Of a stretch of 64,000 nucleotides of DNA, positions 1 to 11,476 are shown in pieces; positions within the stretch are counted from its first letter, which is position 1; every line of letters begins with the position of its first letter. The stretch covers positions 1-64,000 of the forward strand of contig JADNRY010000199.1 of NCBI GenBank assembly GCA_015501585.1. The letters run 5' to 3'. This DNA is from Rhodocollybia butyracea (taxonomy: Eukaryota > Basidiomycota > Agaricomycetes > Agaricales > Omphalotaceae). The notes under the pieces were generated by a model that saw only the letters and a program-made list of their open reading frames with translations, was not told the origin of the DNA and did no database searches. The translations under genes were made by a program, and so were the position numbers.

Positions 1-440
1 CTTTCATTTGTATAGAGCTCAAAACCAATCCAATTGCCATCAAATTTTTTTTCAAATAGGGGTTGAAACCCTTCCCAACAACATACAATTAGTTTCACGG
101 TCATGTGATCACTCTTTACCACTATACAATCACTTTTGCATTTTTTTTTGGCTAACTATTTCATTCTTTCACTTGTATAGAGCTCAAAACCAATCCAATT
201 GCCATCAAATTTTTTTCCAAATAGGGGTTTTCAACCCTTCCCAACAATATACAATGAGTTTCACGGTCATGTGATCACTTGTTACCACTGTACAATCACT
301 TTTGCATTTTTTTTTGCTAACTTTTCACTTTTTCTTGATTCAAAATCCATAATTGTTGTTAAATTTGTTTCACATAGGGGGGTGTTTCAACCCTTCTCAA
401 CAATATGGAATCAATTTCCATGGTCATCTGCTCACCTGTT
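1..440. repeat. Tandem repeat, about 165-bp unit, 2.7 copies
   Basis: The unit beginning with CTTTCA and TTGTATAGAGC at position 1 recurs at 166 with a few substitutions, and a third, more diverged copy starts near 321. Each unit carries a T-rich run, an AAATAGGGG block and a GTCATGTGATCAC block. No coding potential is convincing. It lies just 5' of a truncated gypsy element and may be host satellite DNA or an element's untranslated region; the window edge prevents deciding. Confidence 0.8.
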
Positions 441-608
441 CCTCACAGATTTCCACACAGCCACATTTGAGTCTAAATCTTGATGTTTGATGAAGTCCAC
501 GTTGAGCATTGTTTACAATGGCAAAGACTTCAAAACTTGATTCTCAGTGTATGTCAAGAGCATGGCTCATGAGTTTCACTAGAGTTCAAGACAGCTGATG
601 ATGTTTGT

Positions 609-1974
609 GTGTTGGTTGATGCACTGGCAAAGAAAGAGGTCCACTTTGCTTCTGAGGTATTCATTTCGCATCCTGGGAAAGCTACTCACATCGCTCAGGA
701 GGACTGGGGAGTCATCGTAAGTGGATGCTTTCGTGATGCTGCTCAGACTTGGTACTTAGCCAAGAAGCAACAGAATGGAGATCAGCCCCTCGACTGGAAC
801 ACTCTTCAACAGGCTCTCCGAGCTCAGTTCGAACATCCTGCTCGAACCGACAAAATTCGAAACAGCTTGAACCGCTGCAACTACAAAGGTAATGTCTCCG
901 AGTTCATTCCGCGTTTTCAGAAGCTTGAAATGCAACTCTCACCTACAGACATGACCTTTGGAGATCATAAGTTTCAACTTCTTTCGAAGTCTCCCTCCAG
1001 AGCTATGCTTCCATATTTCTAACTCGAACCCATCTTTGATGGCTGACGTTTATGAAGCAGCGCGGGTATACGAGCGTTACAAACGCACTTCAGGGAGTAA
1101 CTCGAACTCCCGTACCTCGGATCCTCGACTTTGTAACCAAAAGAACGGCAATGGATCTTCATCCAGCAATGGGAATTCCTCCTCGATGTTCCCATCCTCA
1201 GCGGCATCCACAGCCCCCGCTCCTATGGATCCCGATGCATTCTTGACTACTCCTTCTCGTCCGGACAAGTCTAGGTTGCGGTGCTTCAACTGTAACCGAC
1301 TCGGTCACTTCTCCAAGGACTGTCGAATGCCGCGCAAGAGGACCCAGCAATCTTCGAACCTACCTAACAGACCACAACAACCTATGTTCCATATTGCGGA
1401 TCCGGATCCCCTCCATCCAGGACGTATGCATGTTGTCGGACAACCTTCTGCGAGGTCTCAGCGAGTTCCTACTCTCCTTGGTCGAGCAGCAAATCACTTC
1501 GACAACCCAAAAAAGAAGGTTCACCAGAAAGATGTCGACCAGTTCTTGGCCAACATGGAAACTCAATCAGTCCCAAAAGCCGAACTCGATGACACTCCAC
1601 TTTCTGCTAACTTCTTCACTATCGACCTCAAAGGTAGTCCGGATCTTACCTTACCAATTTATTCAGCCACTGTTCGAGGACGGCCTAAGCGTTTCAAACC
1701 CGGATCAATGAGAGAGGTCCATATCATCGCCAACACTGGAGCTCGGGACAACTACATCCGTAGCGACGTTGTTAAGTATATCGGCGCTGATTACTTCAGT
1801 CTAGGACATCCTCGAGAAATCGCTGGCGCGGGTCGAACATTCACCAAAGGTTTCGCACAGTTCACCTTGAAGATAGGTCCTATCGAGGAGACTGTACTTG
1901 CTTGGGTTCTCGAGCAAGAGACCGGTTTCCGATATGATCTTCTTCTTGGTTGGATGTTCCTCGCTAAAACATAA
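609..1974 (+). pseudogene. gag: Gypsy gag plus protease region, broken
   Basis: The 5' part (609 to about 985) reads as a retrotransposon gag domain, with a tryptophan-rich segment DAAQTWYLAKKQQNGDQPLDW. A frameshift near 975-985 moves reading into a second frame that holds a CCHC zinc knuckle at 1282-1323 (C-x2-C-x4-H-x4-C, starting CFNC). An aspartic-protease segment lies at about 1720-1970. The catalytic triad expected as D-[ST]-G reads N-T-G at 1732-1740, so the active-site aspartate is an asparagine. A further frameshift near 1970 separates this from the polymerase region. No ATG is present at the 5' end, so the gag N-terminus is missing. Confidence 0.8.
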
Positions 1975-2082
1975 TGTTGTCTTCAACTGGAATGATTCAA
2001 CACTCGACATCCTCTCGCCAAAGACTAAGGTCACCGTCAAGGTCCAGGCAATACCGAATCCAAAACTCTCTTCCAGTTCAAG

Positions 2083-4227
2083 ATGTCTACATGGCCGAGA
2101 TCAGCGAAGGTTATACCGAACTTCCTCATGAATCATATACTTACACCGACGATCCAGGAATTGCCTCTATCACTGAAGTTGAGAGTTGAGAGCGAAGATG
2201 AATCTCCAGGTATCCCTCCATCTTCTGACTCTGAGACTCCTTCACTTACTACCGATAATTCATCCACAGATACTTCAACTCCTAGTACCGACACTCCTAA
2301 AACTGATTCTGACACCACGACGGGGGCTTCCTTCTGTCAGAAACTCAAAACAAAAGTTATGAAAATGTTTCCAAAGATGTTTCGGAAGATGGTAGGTTAC
2401 CCTCCAGCTCGACGTTGGGTCCACCACATTGACACCGGTAATGCGCAGCCTTTTAAAATTCGCGGTCGACCCCATTCTCCCCGCGAAAACCTGGAGATCA
2501 AGAAGTTCGTTGAAGATGCTCTCGAACAACAAGTTATCGAGCCGTCGGACTCACCTTGGTCTTCACCCTTGCTCTTGATCCCCAAAAAGAATGGTACGCT
2601 TCGTCCTTGCGTAGATCTACGTGCCTTGAACAATCTAACGAGAAAAAATGCATATCCTCTTCCCCGAATCGATGAATGTTATGTTTACCTCAAAAACGCA
2701 ACTATTTTCACTACTCTCGATCTTAAATCCGGCTACTGGCAAGTTCGAATTGCTGATGAAGACCGTCCCAAGACTGCTTTCACCTGCAGATATGGTCATT
2801 TTCAGTTTCGTGTAATGGCCTTTGGACTGACTGGAGCTCCCGCTACATTTCAAAGTATGATGAACGACATTCTCCACCGGTATATTGACAAGTTTGTAAT
2901 GGTATACCTTGATGACATTGTGATTTATTCTAGCTCTCCGGAGGAACATGAATCACATGTTGAACAGGTACTCACTGCTCTGGCGGAGGAAGACCTCGTT
3001 CTCAACCTTGACAAGTGTACCTGGGCGCAATCGGAACTCCTGTACCTCAGTCATCTTGTATCTGGCAATGGTATTCAGGTCAATCCCGATAAAGTGCGGG
3101 TGGTACTTGAATGGCCCATACCTTCGAATATCACTCAACTTTGCGGGTTCTTGAATCTTGCTGGCTACTACCGATGTTTCGTACGTGGATTCGCTAATCA
3201 AGCTCTACCACTCACTAACCTTCTCCTCGGTGCTCCAAAGAAGGGTTCTGTGATCACTTGGTCGCCCGAATGCACTACTGCATTCGAATCCTTGAAATGC
3301 TCTCTTACGAATGCTCACATCCTGATCCATCCAACTCCTTGGAGGGTCTTCGTCATTGACACCGACGCTTCGGGCTTCTGTCTCGGAGCTGTTCTTCAAC
3401 AAGCATTGACTCCATTCAAGGATTTTGACGAAGGGAGGGATGAGAGTAAGTCCCCTAACCGCTTTGACTTCAAAGAAAAAGACTTACGGCCAATAGCTTT
3501 TGAGTCACGAAAAATGTCACCAACTGAACAGCGATACTCAGCGCAGGAACGGGAAATGCTAGCTGTAGTTCACGCATTGAAGAAATGGCGAGCATTCATT
3601 GAAGGTTCTCCTATCGTGGTACGTACAGATCATGAATCGTTGAAGTATTTCCACACTCAAAAACATCTCGGTCGTCGCCTTGCTCGCTTCAATGATGATA
3701 TTGCCCACTTCGACGTCAAGATCTTGTACCGCCCCGGTTTTGCACAAGTCGCCGCTGATGCTCTGTCTCGTCGAGAAGATCATCCAGATGTTCCGGACAT
3801 CGAGTATCAGCCGCTCTTTGCTATTGAAGTCAATCCCGAATGTCATTCAGCAATATTCGACATCTTGGAACAAAGAAGAATCACCTTACTATCTGGAAAG
3901 GAAGTTGCAGTTGCGAACAGCGGAGGGGGAAATTATTTGGTGAGTAACGAACGCCTGTACCGAGACATCAGCCCAGCTGAAGCAACGGAACCACAGATTG
4001 TCCTTGTACCCACCTCGGTTGCTGAAGCTCTCGGAATTGTTCGTAGTCTTCACGTCGACTTGGGGCACTTGGGAATCAATGCGGTTGCTGATTGTCTGCG
4101 AACTCGAGTCTGGATGCCATATTCACAGGAGATGGTAGAATATATGGTACGTACCTGCGACCAGTGCCAGTTCACCAAGCGAGACGCCGTTCCTTCACAG
4201 CCGATGTTTTCCTCTTCCTCGAGTTAG
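2083..4227 (+). pseudogene. pol: Gypsy reverse transcriptase - RNase H - integrase N-terminus
   Basis: This is a long open frame of about 714 codons. The RT fingers and palm appear at about 2560-3150, with LDLKSGYWQVRI, FGLTGAPATFQ and the catalytic box YLDD (about 2905-2916). RNase H follows at about 3330-3770, with D-x-D-A-S, an E in the SAQEREMLAV segment and a D in RTDHESLKYF. The integrase HHCC zinc-binding region is at about 4050-4170 (two H, then C-D-Q-C). The frame ends by a frameshift at about 4215-4227, after which integrase continues in another frame. All RT and RNase H catalytic residues that can be recognised are intact; loss of function lies in neighbouring domains. Confidence 0.9.
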
Positions 4228-4264
4228 CGCGCGCGATGTATGGTCCTTCAACTTCATTGGACCA

Positions 4265-5182
4265 TTGCCTAAAACAAAAAAAGGAAGTCAATACCTCCTC
4301 ACCTCAATGGACATGGGCACAGACTTCACCTTCGCCATTGCACTTCCTCAATGTTCCGCCGACACAGTTATCCAACTGCTCCGTCAAGTTATATCTTTGT
4401 TCGGGAAGCCAAGGGCAATCCTAACCGACAACGGTGAGGAATTCATGTCTTATGCTCTTCAGAATCTCTTACAAAGACTTACCATCGAACACCTACACAC
4501 CTCGCCATACCATCCTCAAACTAACGGCCGCCTCGAAAAATTCAACGATACTCTAGTTCAAATCTTAGGTCGGTTCTGCGCTCCTGGCAATCAGAACGAG
4601 TGGGATGAGTACGTACCGGATGCTCTCCTCGCTCACCGCGCTCACAAAAATCCTAGCACTGGAGTATCTCCCGGGCGTATGCTCTATGGCTTCGAGCCTC
4701 GTCTTCCTGGTGATTCCGTCTTCGGTACTCTTCGGATTCCTCCTACCGACGCGGAAATTGCTACGCTTCAAGAACGACGGCTTGAACACATCCAAAATCT
4801 CGAGCAATATTGAGAAGAAGCCAACGCGAAAGCGTTGGAACGACTGGACACAGAAGCGGCAAAGCGAGAGGCAGAGTACAAGGAAAGAGGGCTCGAAATT
4901 GGAGACCTGGTCCTGAGGAAGAATGAACGTCAGTCCAAGATTCATCCTCGCTGGGATGGACCTTTTATTATTTGTGATGTATCCGATAAAAATACTTACC
5001 AGCTAATGACTAGGAACGGATACGTTCTTCGTCACCTCTACAATGGCCTCAGGCTCCGACCCTACCACTCAAAGGACCGCTCAGGCTTTCCTGATCCTTC
5101 CCTCTGGTACGCCTCTGCTGACCTTCAACGACGGGATGCTAAAGAAAGGATGAAAGCAGGTCGCCACACTGGAAACCAGTAA
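4265..5182 (+). pseudogene. Gypsy integrase core and C-terminus
   Basis: The rve-type core carries the D-D-E residues: D in TSMDMGTDF, D in LTDNGEEF and E in the segment after YHPQTNGRLEKFN. The frame is cut by a TGA at 4811-4813; reading resumes in the same frame (from about 4814) as a charged linker and a GPF-type C-terminal fold (WDGPFIICDVSDKNTYQL), ending at 5182. The nonsense codon fits a CGA to TGA transition. No chromodomain is visible after the GPF region. Confidence 0.85.
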
Positions 5183-5420
5183 ACAAAACGTAATGTTATA
5201 ACAGCCGTCAAGATCGTGATCAACTTTTGACTTTTGATGGCTGGGCGACGTTCCTCGGTCCTGGATCTCTTCTCCGTGTACTTGTATTTTGGTATGTACC
5301 TATATGTTCTCCTTTACTTGTATATTAGTTTCTATTCTCCTGTACTACTACTTTTCCTTTGTGTTTCGTTACCAACTTTCTTTCTCTATTGTATCTGCTT
5401 TTGCAGGAGCAAAAGAGTAA

Positions 5421-6017
5421 CGAGGGGGTTGTGTTGTATATTATCTTATCGGCGTCCCGTTTCCGTCCCGGTCTTATCTTCGGTTCCCCGATTTGGTTTA
5501 GTTCTTCGAAGCTTCGCGTCTTTTCCTTATTTATCCCGTTGACTTCATCCGAGTCCAAAAGATTCTTTATCCTTCGATTCTCGCTGAGAAATAGTTCGAT
5601 ATTGCATCATCTATTTACCTGGTGAATTTTCTACGATATTCTATGTACAAACTTCGCTAGTATAAGTAGATATAACGCGCCCTATGGGCAAAGTCCTTAA
5701 GAACACCGGTGAACACGACAAATAGGATACTATTGTGTGTACGACGGTGTAAAAGACTAACTAGACTCTTAAGTAATCGTACAATACTTATAGTAACGGA
5801 TTTATTATATAATTAATAATAAATAGAAAGATAAGATAGACCGTTTGGTCTATCGGCGGTGTCTAGGATGACCGTATCGCCGGATACGGTCATTGGTGAT
5901 TATGGAGAGGTGGAGGCATTACAGTAGAATAGAATTCCGACGAATCAGATCAGAATTCTCTCCGCTATCTGACAGCTAGACCGACATCAGCCCGACTTGG
6001 ATAAGCGGATACTTCAG
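5421..6017 (+). repeat. Polypurine tract and probable 3' LTR of the gypsy element
   Basis: A G-rich purine run (5421-5428) is followed by TGTGTTGTATATTATC at about 5430, a plausible LTR 5' end beginning with TG. A TATA-like stretch lies near 5660. No matching 5' LTR exists in the window, so the limits are inferred. No protein-coding content is seen. Confidence 0.5.
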
Positions 6018-6587
6018 GTACTTGTATACATGTGGACCGTCCCATAGGTCAGTCCAAATAAATTTTATTAAAGGCATGTCGCTAGGACGCGCCCCGCCTT
6101 TCTTTTACTGCCGGCGCCGGGCCACTTTGATCCCCGGCGCCTAATTCATCACTAATCGTCTAGTTTCTCTCTGTGGTTCGTTCCAGGGAACCAGTGCTTC
6201 AATTCTCTTACTTTAAACGGATATGTGTTCGCATTATGCTTGCCCTCACTTGTCTCTCTTCATCTATTTTAATACTGTCTTGTATATCCCTGTATAGGAC
6301 TTTTTGTAGTAGGTAGTATTAATTGAATAGACTTTAGATCTGGCAAGCCTAAATCAATCTAGGTAAATCAATTTGATTGATTTTGAGTTTGTGGGTCAAC
6401 GATGCATCCTTGCACAGTAATGTAGCCTCTTAAAACATAGTGTATCTCCCTTCAAATGGGTTTCTACATACTAGATACCTGAAGTGGACCTTCAAAGTGT
6501 CTAATACATAACGTACCCTAGGTAGTGACGTGACGTGTTTCACGGGGTCTTTTAAATGATGACATTTTGCTTGAATTTCGGCGTGTC
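6018..6587 (-). repeat. LTR fragment, inverted copy of 20516-21106
   Basis: Read on the minus strand from 6587, this stretch begins TGACACGCC and matches the plus strand from 20516 for about 570 bp, including GGCGCCGG palindromic blocks and CTAGACGATTAGTGATGAATT. Similarity stops near 6018 on this side and 21106 on the other. At 20516 the same end borders a target duplication, so position 6587 is a true element terminus. This copy is therefore a truncated LTR. Confidence 0.8.
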
Positions 6588-6716
6588 AGTGGGGTCCCAC
6601 GAGGGAACAGCCGGACTCTAAGGGAGTATCCCTTCCTGTGCTTAATCTAGATCCGCAAGTAAGATTAGCCTTAAATACTTTGTTTTGAAAGAGTTTGTAC
6701 CAAAAAGTGACACCAC

Positions 6717-7141
6717 ATGGGAATGAAATTTACTGCACTGTACAGCGACAAACCCACTTCCCACTCACCCCTCCCTAATATGGACATAGAAATGCCTGAG
6801 AGAGGTAAAGCTCTTATGGGCATCCTTATCACTGCAACGACTCTGCAGTGGATTGGCAACTACCACCTCAACAAATTCACCCTTTGCCGAGATCCTTGCA
6901 ATAGGGACAGCAACCATCCTTTGAAGATTGGCTTAGGAGAACAACTGGGCAAGAACAGACAGGTAACCTTTGCAACTTTGTCAGTTTTGGTAAATGCCTT
7001 ATTATACTGTGTCTTCAAACACTGCTGACCTTTATTTAGCTTTGCGGTACAGACAAATGTGGCAAGAGATCTTAAAGCATTCATAAAAACATAGCCCTCC
7101 CCGACTGTCGAGTTCTCCTGAAAAAGTATGCAGAGTGGCTG
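6717..7141. other. Ambiguous stretch with short ORFs on both strands
   Basis: An ATG-initiated 103-codon frame runs 6717-7028 on the plus strand, and a 136-codon frame runs 6860-7270 on the minus strand. Neither shows a recognisable domain. The plus frame has a possible donor (GGTAACC) near 6960, which could make it a 5' exon of the gene that follows. I cannot choose between the strands. Confidence 0.25.
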
Positions 7142-10066
7142 ATGGATGTTAACGGACTGAAGGGCATGACATTGGTCAGAAACAAACTCACGTCCCTGAT
7201 GCATTTGGACAATGACCACCCCAATGTTCAGGCATTTTACATGTGCCTCACCTGGTCCATCCATTTTCATCCAACCTCTAATGCTTTGGCTACCTATACC
7301 CCAGCTACCTCTGCCTCTGGCAGGACTCAGTCATTGTCCTACCAAACTCCTGACACTCCGACTCCTGGATCCCGGGTCCACAAATGTAAATGAGACTTTC
7401 TCTCTTCTCCCATTGCCTCCGGCTTCTTGGGCTCCTCCAAATGACAGCGCATTATGAACGGCAAGGGGAAGGGCAAGGCCCCTGCCTTTGACCTTGGCAC
7501 GATTGACTTGACTCAACTGTTGTCTGATGAAGAGCAAACCAAAGAGGCTGCCTTGTTGGCCTCTTTCTTGGCTCAGTGTAAATTTATTGAGGGTGTTGCC
7601 ATGGACTTATCATTGAAGGATGCCAGAGTTTTTGAAGCCCTCCATGATCTTAAGGAGAAGCTGGAGATCAGTGTGTAAAATCAATAGGACCAGGTAGCTT
7701 GCCGTAGTATTTTTCCCTCAGGGTAATGTAGCTTATGCAATAAAGTCCTTTGATAAAGCACCAGAGTTGGTATTGGCATAGACATCAAGTAGCTTCCCAA
7801 TCATACATTTTCCCATTCTACCAAAAAATCACTCTAGATCTTACTCAAGATGAGTGAGTTTCAGTCAAATAAAATAAAAACCACACACTTTGCATCATCC
7901 CTAAGGCCAGGGTCGCCCTTTCCAGCAAAGGGGCGATGCCTATCACTTATAGGTGCTTCTCTTTTCTTAGATACTAGGAAAAACTCCACCTCTCTGCATA
8001 CAAATCCAACATCATCAAGCTGATTAAAGCCCCAGACCATTTATACGATGACTACCCCACCTACAACAGTGAGCTAGTGAAGCAGTTTCAGCCTGGCTCC
8101 GAGTATACAAAGGTCATTGCTGGCCTTCTTCACAAACACAACTTCGCAGAGATGCTCCATACCATCGCCTGTCAAAATGACCCCACACAACTACACAGGT
8201 TCAGTGTAGCGATGGGAGAAACAAACCCTCTCAACTTTGCTGCCCTAAATGTCAAGGTGAGATCATTTCACAGTGTTGCTCTCTAGTTCACTCACCAATT
8301 TCTGCTTCAGTGCCCCAACAATGAAGGCGGGAATACAATGCTATATGCATGGGTGGGCCGTGAACCGTTATTTGGGTATTTACGTGTAGGTATGCGAAAG
8401 GTGCTATAAAACAACCTAACAAAAACACTACCGCACCTAACCAGACTATCAATATGTAAGGGAGCAAGGGCGGGTTGTCAGAGATTCCCCAAGGGAAAGT
8501 CTTGTAATATCGGATGTACGCGCGCGACTGCTCCAGGTTCAAGACTGTAGCGCTAACGTGGGTAACTAAGCTTAGACAACTCTTAGAACTAAGTCGATAG
8601 AAGCCTAGTTGGGGTGTACGAGTGTACGAGGGAACCAGGTGTGTATGTCCAAATCAATTAACCAGAACCAAAACCAATACAACGAAACTAAGATTCTCCT
8701 AGGCAAACTCTGGCTCTAGCTAGAATAGTAATCTCGAGGTTTGTCAACAACCCTAGGCAAACTCTGGCACTAGCTGCTGTGATGCTGTAAAGTCCTCGAC
8801 CAAACTCTGGGCCAAGCTATGATATTGTGAGTGAACTTAATCACTAGGAACTTGTACCACAATCTTAGTGGCTTGTCTAACTTCGTGAAGAAGTCAACTA
8901 AGGAACCCTCACTCTGGAGCCGAATAATCCCTTACTAGAAGCCATCCCCTCTAAGGAAGCAACTAGATTTGAGTTGATCAGGAGTTCAAGAGAACTCTAC
9001 ACACTTAAATTCGATCAAGATATAAATGGGCTTTGCAAAGCGCGTGAAGTTTATTACTTACTCACTGAAAACTTATGTTTGTTTCAGCCTTTCTGGGGGG
9101 GCCAGCGGGGGTCGCTGCGGGGCACGTGTGGGGGGTTTCGACTCTCTGGTACTGGAGCCTTTCCAGGATTGGGCAAATGTGGTACTTCCAGAACCAACCT
9201 TCCATAACATGGTGAAGCACAACAGTGCTGCCCTCACAGTATTCCCTGATATCAATTTAAACCAGGTAACCACAGAGCAAGTGATGCAATTTCTCAAAGA
9301 GTATTTTAAAGATTTATGGGGTTAGTTTGTTCTTGTTGTATTGAGACTGTACGTTTGCCTAAAGCTAGTTGGATTGTAGCCTGCCAGTATGGAGAGGAAG
9401 AGGTACTCCCTTGGGAGGAGCTTTGCCGAAATCCAGGGGACTTCTACGATATGGAAGAGTTTCAATTTCATGGTGGTCTTAAACATCCTAGGGAAATGGA
9501 GGATGTGGTGTTTTTGGTAGCAAAGAGGTTGAGAAGTAAAGATTCACCTTTCAGGTTTCAGAAGAGAGATGCTGCAACCCCAGTCACACTACTGGCTCCT
9601 GTTTTTGAAGTAAACAAGGCTTTGATGCCAGTCTCTGTAATGCCCGCCCCAGGTGTAACTTTTGCACATGCTGTGGTAACGCCTACCCCAGTGGCTGTAA
9701 CTGCCGCACCAGTCTCCGCAACACCCACAACTGTTGCTGTAACACCCACTTCTGTTGCAGCTTCCATGCCCATCACTGTCATGCCAGGGCCTGTTGTTGC
9801 TTCCACATCAGCTGTCCCTTCCACACCAGTAGTTGCTTCTGTGATTGCCCCTGCATCAGTTATCCCTTCTGCACCTGCGGTTGCCCCCACGGTTGCCCCC
9901 ACCACAGTTGCCCCCATGGTTGCCCCCACGCCAGTCATTGCTTCCGCACAGGTCATTGCCTCCATGCCAGTTGCACCAGTTGTTGCTTCCAAGCCTATGC
10001 TGTTCAAAAGTGTTAATAATTCAACTGGTGCCATGCAATTGGAAACTGTTGCCCCAGAATTATGGT
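7142..10066 (+). pseudogene. Unknown host-like gene, 5' portion (V/A/P-rich repeat protein), interrupted
   Basis: Several exon-like blocks share the plus strand: about 7142-7384; 7454-7670 (starts MNGKGKGKAPAFDLGTID, acidic and helical); about 7980-8249; 8314-8366; about 9140-9320; and 9365-10065. Introns fit GT-AG: the one at 9321-9364 (44 bp) joins two frames exactly in phase. The last block passes into a Val/Ala/Pro/Thr-rich tract of irregular PVVAS- and PTPV-like repeats (about 9580-10000) and ends at a GTGAGT donor at 10066. An LTR-like repeat (8369-9054) interrupts it between blocks. More exons of the same gene appear at 12165, 15990 and 24236. The function is not recognised. Confidence 0.5.
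8369..9054 (-). repeat. LTR-like repeat L, copy 1 (inverted)
   Basis: This 686-bp stretch is the reverse complement of 11477-12162 with scattered substitutions. Both ends are shared exactly: TATTTGGGTATTTA at the left and CGTGAAGTTTATT at the right. It contains several diverged copies of a CAAACTCTGG-type block and has no coding capacity. It interrupts exons of the V/A/P-rich gene. A TG...CA terminus is not evident, so calling it an LTR is provisional. Confidence 0.75.
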
Positions 10067-10840
10067 GAGTGCCCAGATATAGTCCAGATGTTACTGCAGA
10101 TAGTTAACAAGTTAACACGCACTTAGAAACTGGTAGCACAATATATGGTCAGTGCACAAAAGTTTTTGTTCTCAAAAAGTCATTGCACAGCATTGATTAG
10201 TCAAGAAACTTACTATATTTGGTAAGTTCTATTCATAACTTGGCCATATGGTTGCTTAATCTGGCTGTATTTGCTTCAAAGTATTAGAAAATCACAAGTG
10301 AGCAATGCAGTCACATGGAAAAACACAGCCACACCATGTGGTCAGACTGCTTTGATCAGCTCAAAATAAGTAAATCATACAGACTGATATGATATGATAT
10401 GATTTGATATGACACAATTGATATGACATGTTGGATTGTTTGAGCTGATCAAAGCAGTCTGACCACATGGTGTGGCTGTGTTTCTCCATGTGACTGCATT
10501 GCTCACTTGTGATTTACTAATACTTTGAAGCAAATACAGCCAGATTAAGCAATCATATGGCCAAGTTATGAATAGAACTTACCAAATATAGTAAGTTCCT
10601 TGACTAATCAATGCTGTGCAATAACTTTTTGAGAACAAAAACTTTTGCGCGCTGATGGTTGTCCACTGCCCTGTCTTTGCGCGCTGACCATATATTGCGC
10701 TACCAGTTTCTAAGTGCGCGTTAACTTGTTAACTATCTGTGGTAACATCTGGACTATATCTGGGCACTCACCATAATTCCGGGGCAACAGTTTCCAATTG
10801 TGCGGCACCAGTTGAATTATTAACACTTTTGAACAGCATA
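9998..10840. repeat. Large imperfect palindrome, arms about 370-400 bp
   Basis: Positions 9998-10366 reappear inverted at 10438-10840, with a 70-bp AT-rich centre of GATATGATATG-type repeats. The arms include the end of the V/A/P-rich exon and its GTGAGT splice donor, so this is an inverted duplication of gene sequence, not a simple transposon. Arm 2 has an extra segment of about 30 bp bounded by GCGCGCTG direct repeats. Most differences between arms are CpG in arm 2 versus TpG or CpA in arm 1. Confidence 0.85.
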
Positions 10841-10859
10841 CACGCCAGTCGTTGCTTCT

Positions 10860-11170
10860 GCACAGGTAGTACTCTGAAGGCTTGGCTTAACTTGGCTTTG
10901 ATCAGCTTTGGCTTCAAATGGCTTGGCTTACTCACTATAGCGACTGGCTTGGCATGCTATGGCTTCAGCCATTGTAGATATATTAATGGCTGTGCAAAGT
11001 TGTTTATGCCACCGCAGTCCTGTTTTTGTGGTAGTATAAACAAATGTTAGGCGGTGTTAGCTACGGCCCATACCAACTTATAGAAGCCATGGCTAAGCCG
11101 CTCAAAGCAGCTATCAGCCAAGTTTATATTGGCTCAGCTTGGCTTAGCTTAGTTTTGGCTTATGGCTCAG
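10860..11170. repeat. Word-repeat region built on GGCTT / AAGCC
   Basis: The stretch is crowded with GGCTTGGCTT, TTGGCTTAGC and the complementary AAGCCATGGCTAAGCC. It is imperfectly self-complementary. No gene is seen. To its right (11171-11476) is a TATATAAG-containing, pyrimidine-rich stretch that weakly resembles 13600-13740 and may be remnant LTR. Confidence 0.6.
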
Positions 11171-11476
11171 GATGGACAGAACTATCCGAAGAATAGAATG
11201 AAACTCACCCAAGGGAAACTGGGCGGCGAGTGATCATGAAGCATAAAGGTTCCTTTCCAAACCAGATTCCTCTGTTCCACTCTCTTTCCGTCTCTCTCCG
11301 TATCTGTTTCATCTATTTTTTTGTATTAAACTCTCTACTCAGTATATAAGCCAGACATATTTATTCAATAAGACAAGTTTCTTGCCCTCGACTTGACTGC
11401 TAAGACCAGTGCTCCGTAGAACGTCCCCACGGGATCAGTAGCGTGATGCCTCCTGACTTGGTTATCATAAGAAAGC

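Larger units (their letters stand above)
609..6017 (+). mobile_element. Ty3/gypsy LTR retrotransposon, 5'-truncated and decayed
   Basis: The domain order is gag, zinc knuckle, protease, reverse transcriptase, RNase H and integrase, which is the Ty3/gypsy order. No 5' LTR or primer-binding site is seen: upstream is a tandem repeat and the gag frame opens without an ATG. A purine tract (5421-5429, GAGGGGG core) precedes TGTGTTG at about 5430, the probable start of the 3' LTR. Its 3' limit is uncertain; 6017 is placed where an oppositely oriented LTR fragment begins. Several frameshifts, one nonsense codon and a mutated protease site make it non-autonomous. Confidence 0.85.

Noticed and set aside
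2635..2949. 104-codon minus-strand frame inside the gypsy RT
   Set aside because: Shadow of the RT reading frame; the plus strand has the catalytic motifs.
5234..5542. 102-codon plus-strand frame rich in Phe, Leu and Tyr after gypsy pol
   Set aside because: It runs through the polypurine tract into the LTR; T-rich composition explains it. An envelope gene was considered and there is no support.
9558..10034. 158-codon minus-strand frame rich in Gly, Ala, Thr and Val
   Set aside because: It is the complement of the V/A/P-rich repeat on the plus strand, where exon and splice evidence exists.
10385..10440. GATAT repeats considered as a short CRISPR-like or tandem array
   Set aside because: Imperfect simple repeat forming the centre of the palindrome, with no spacers; the genome is eukaryotic.
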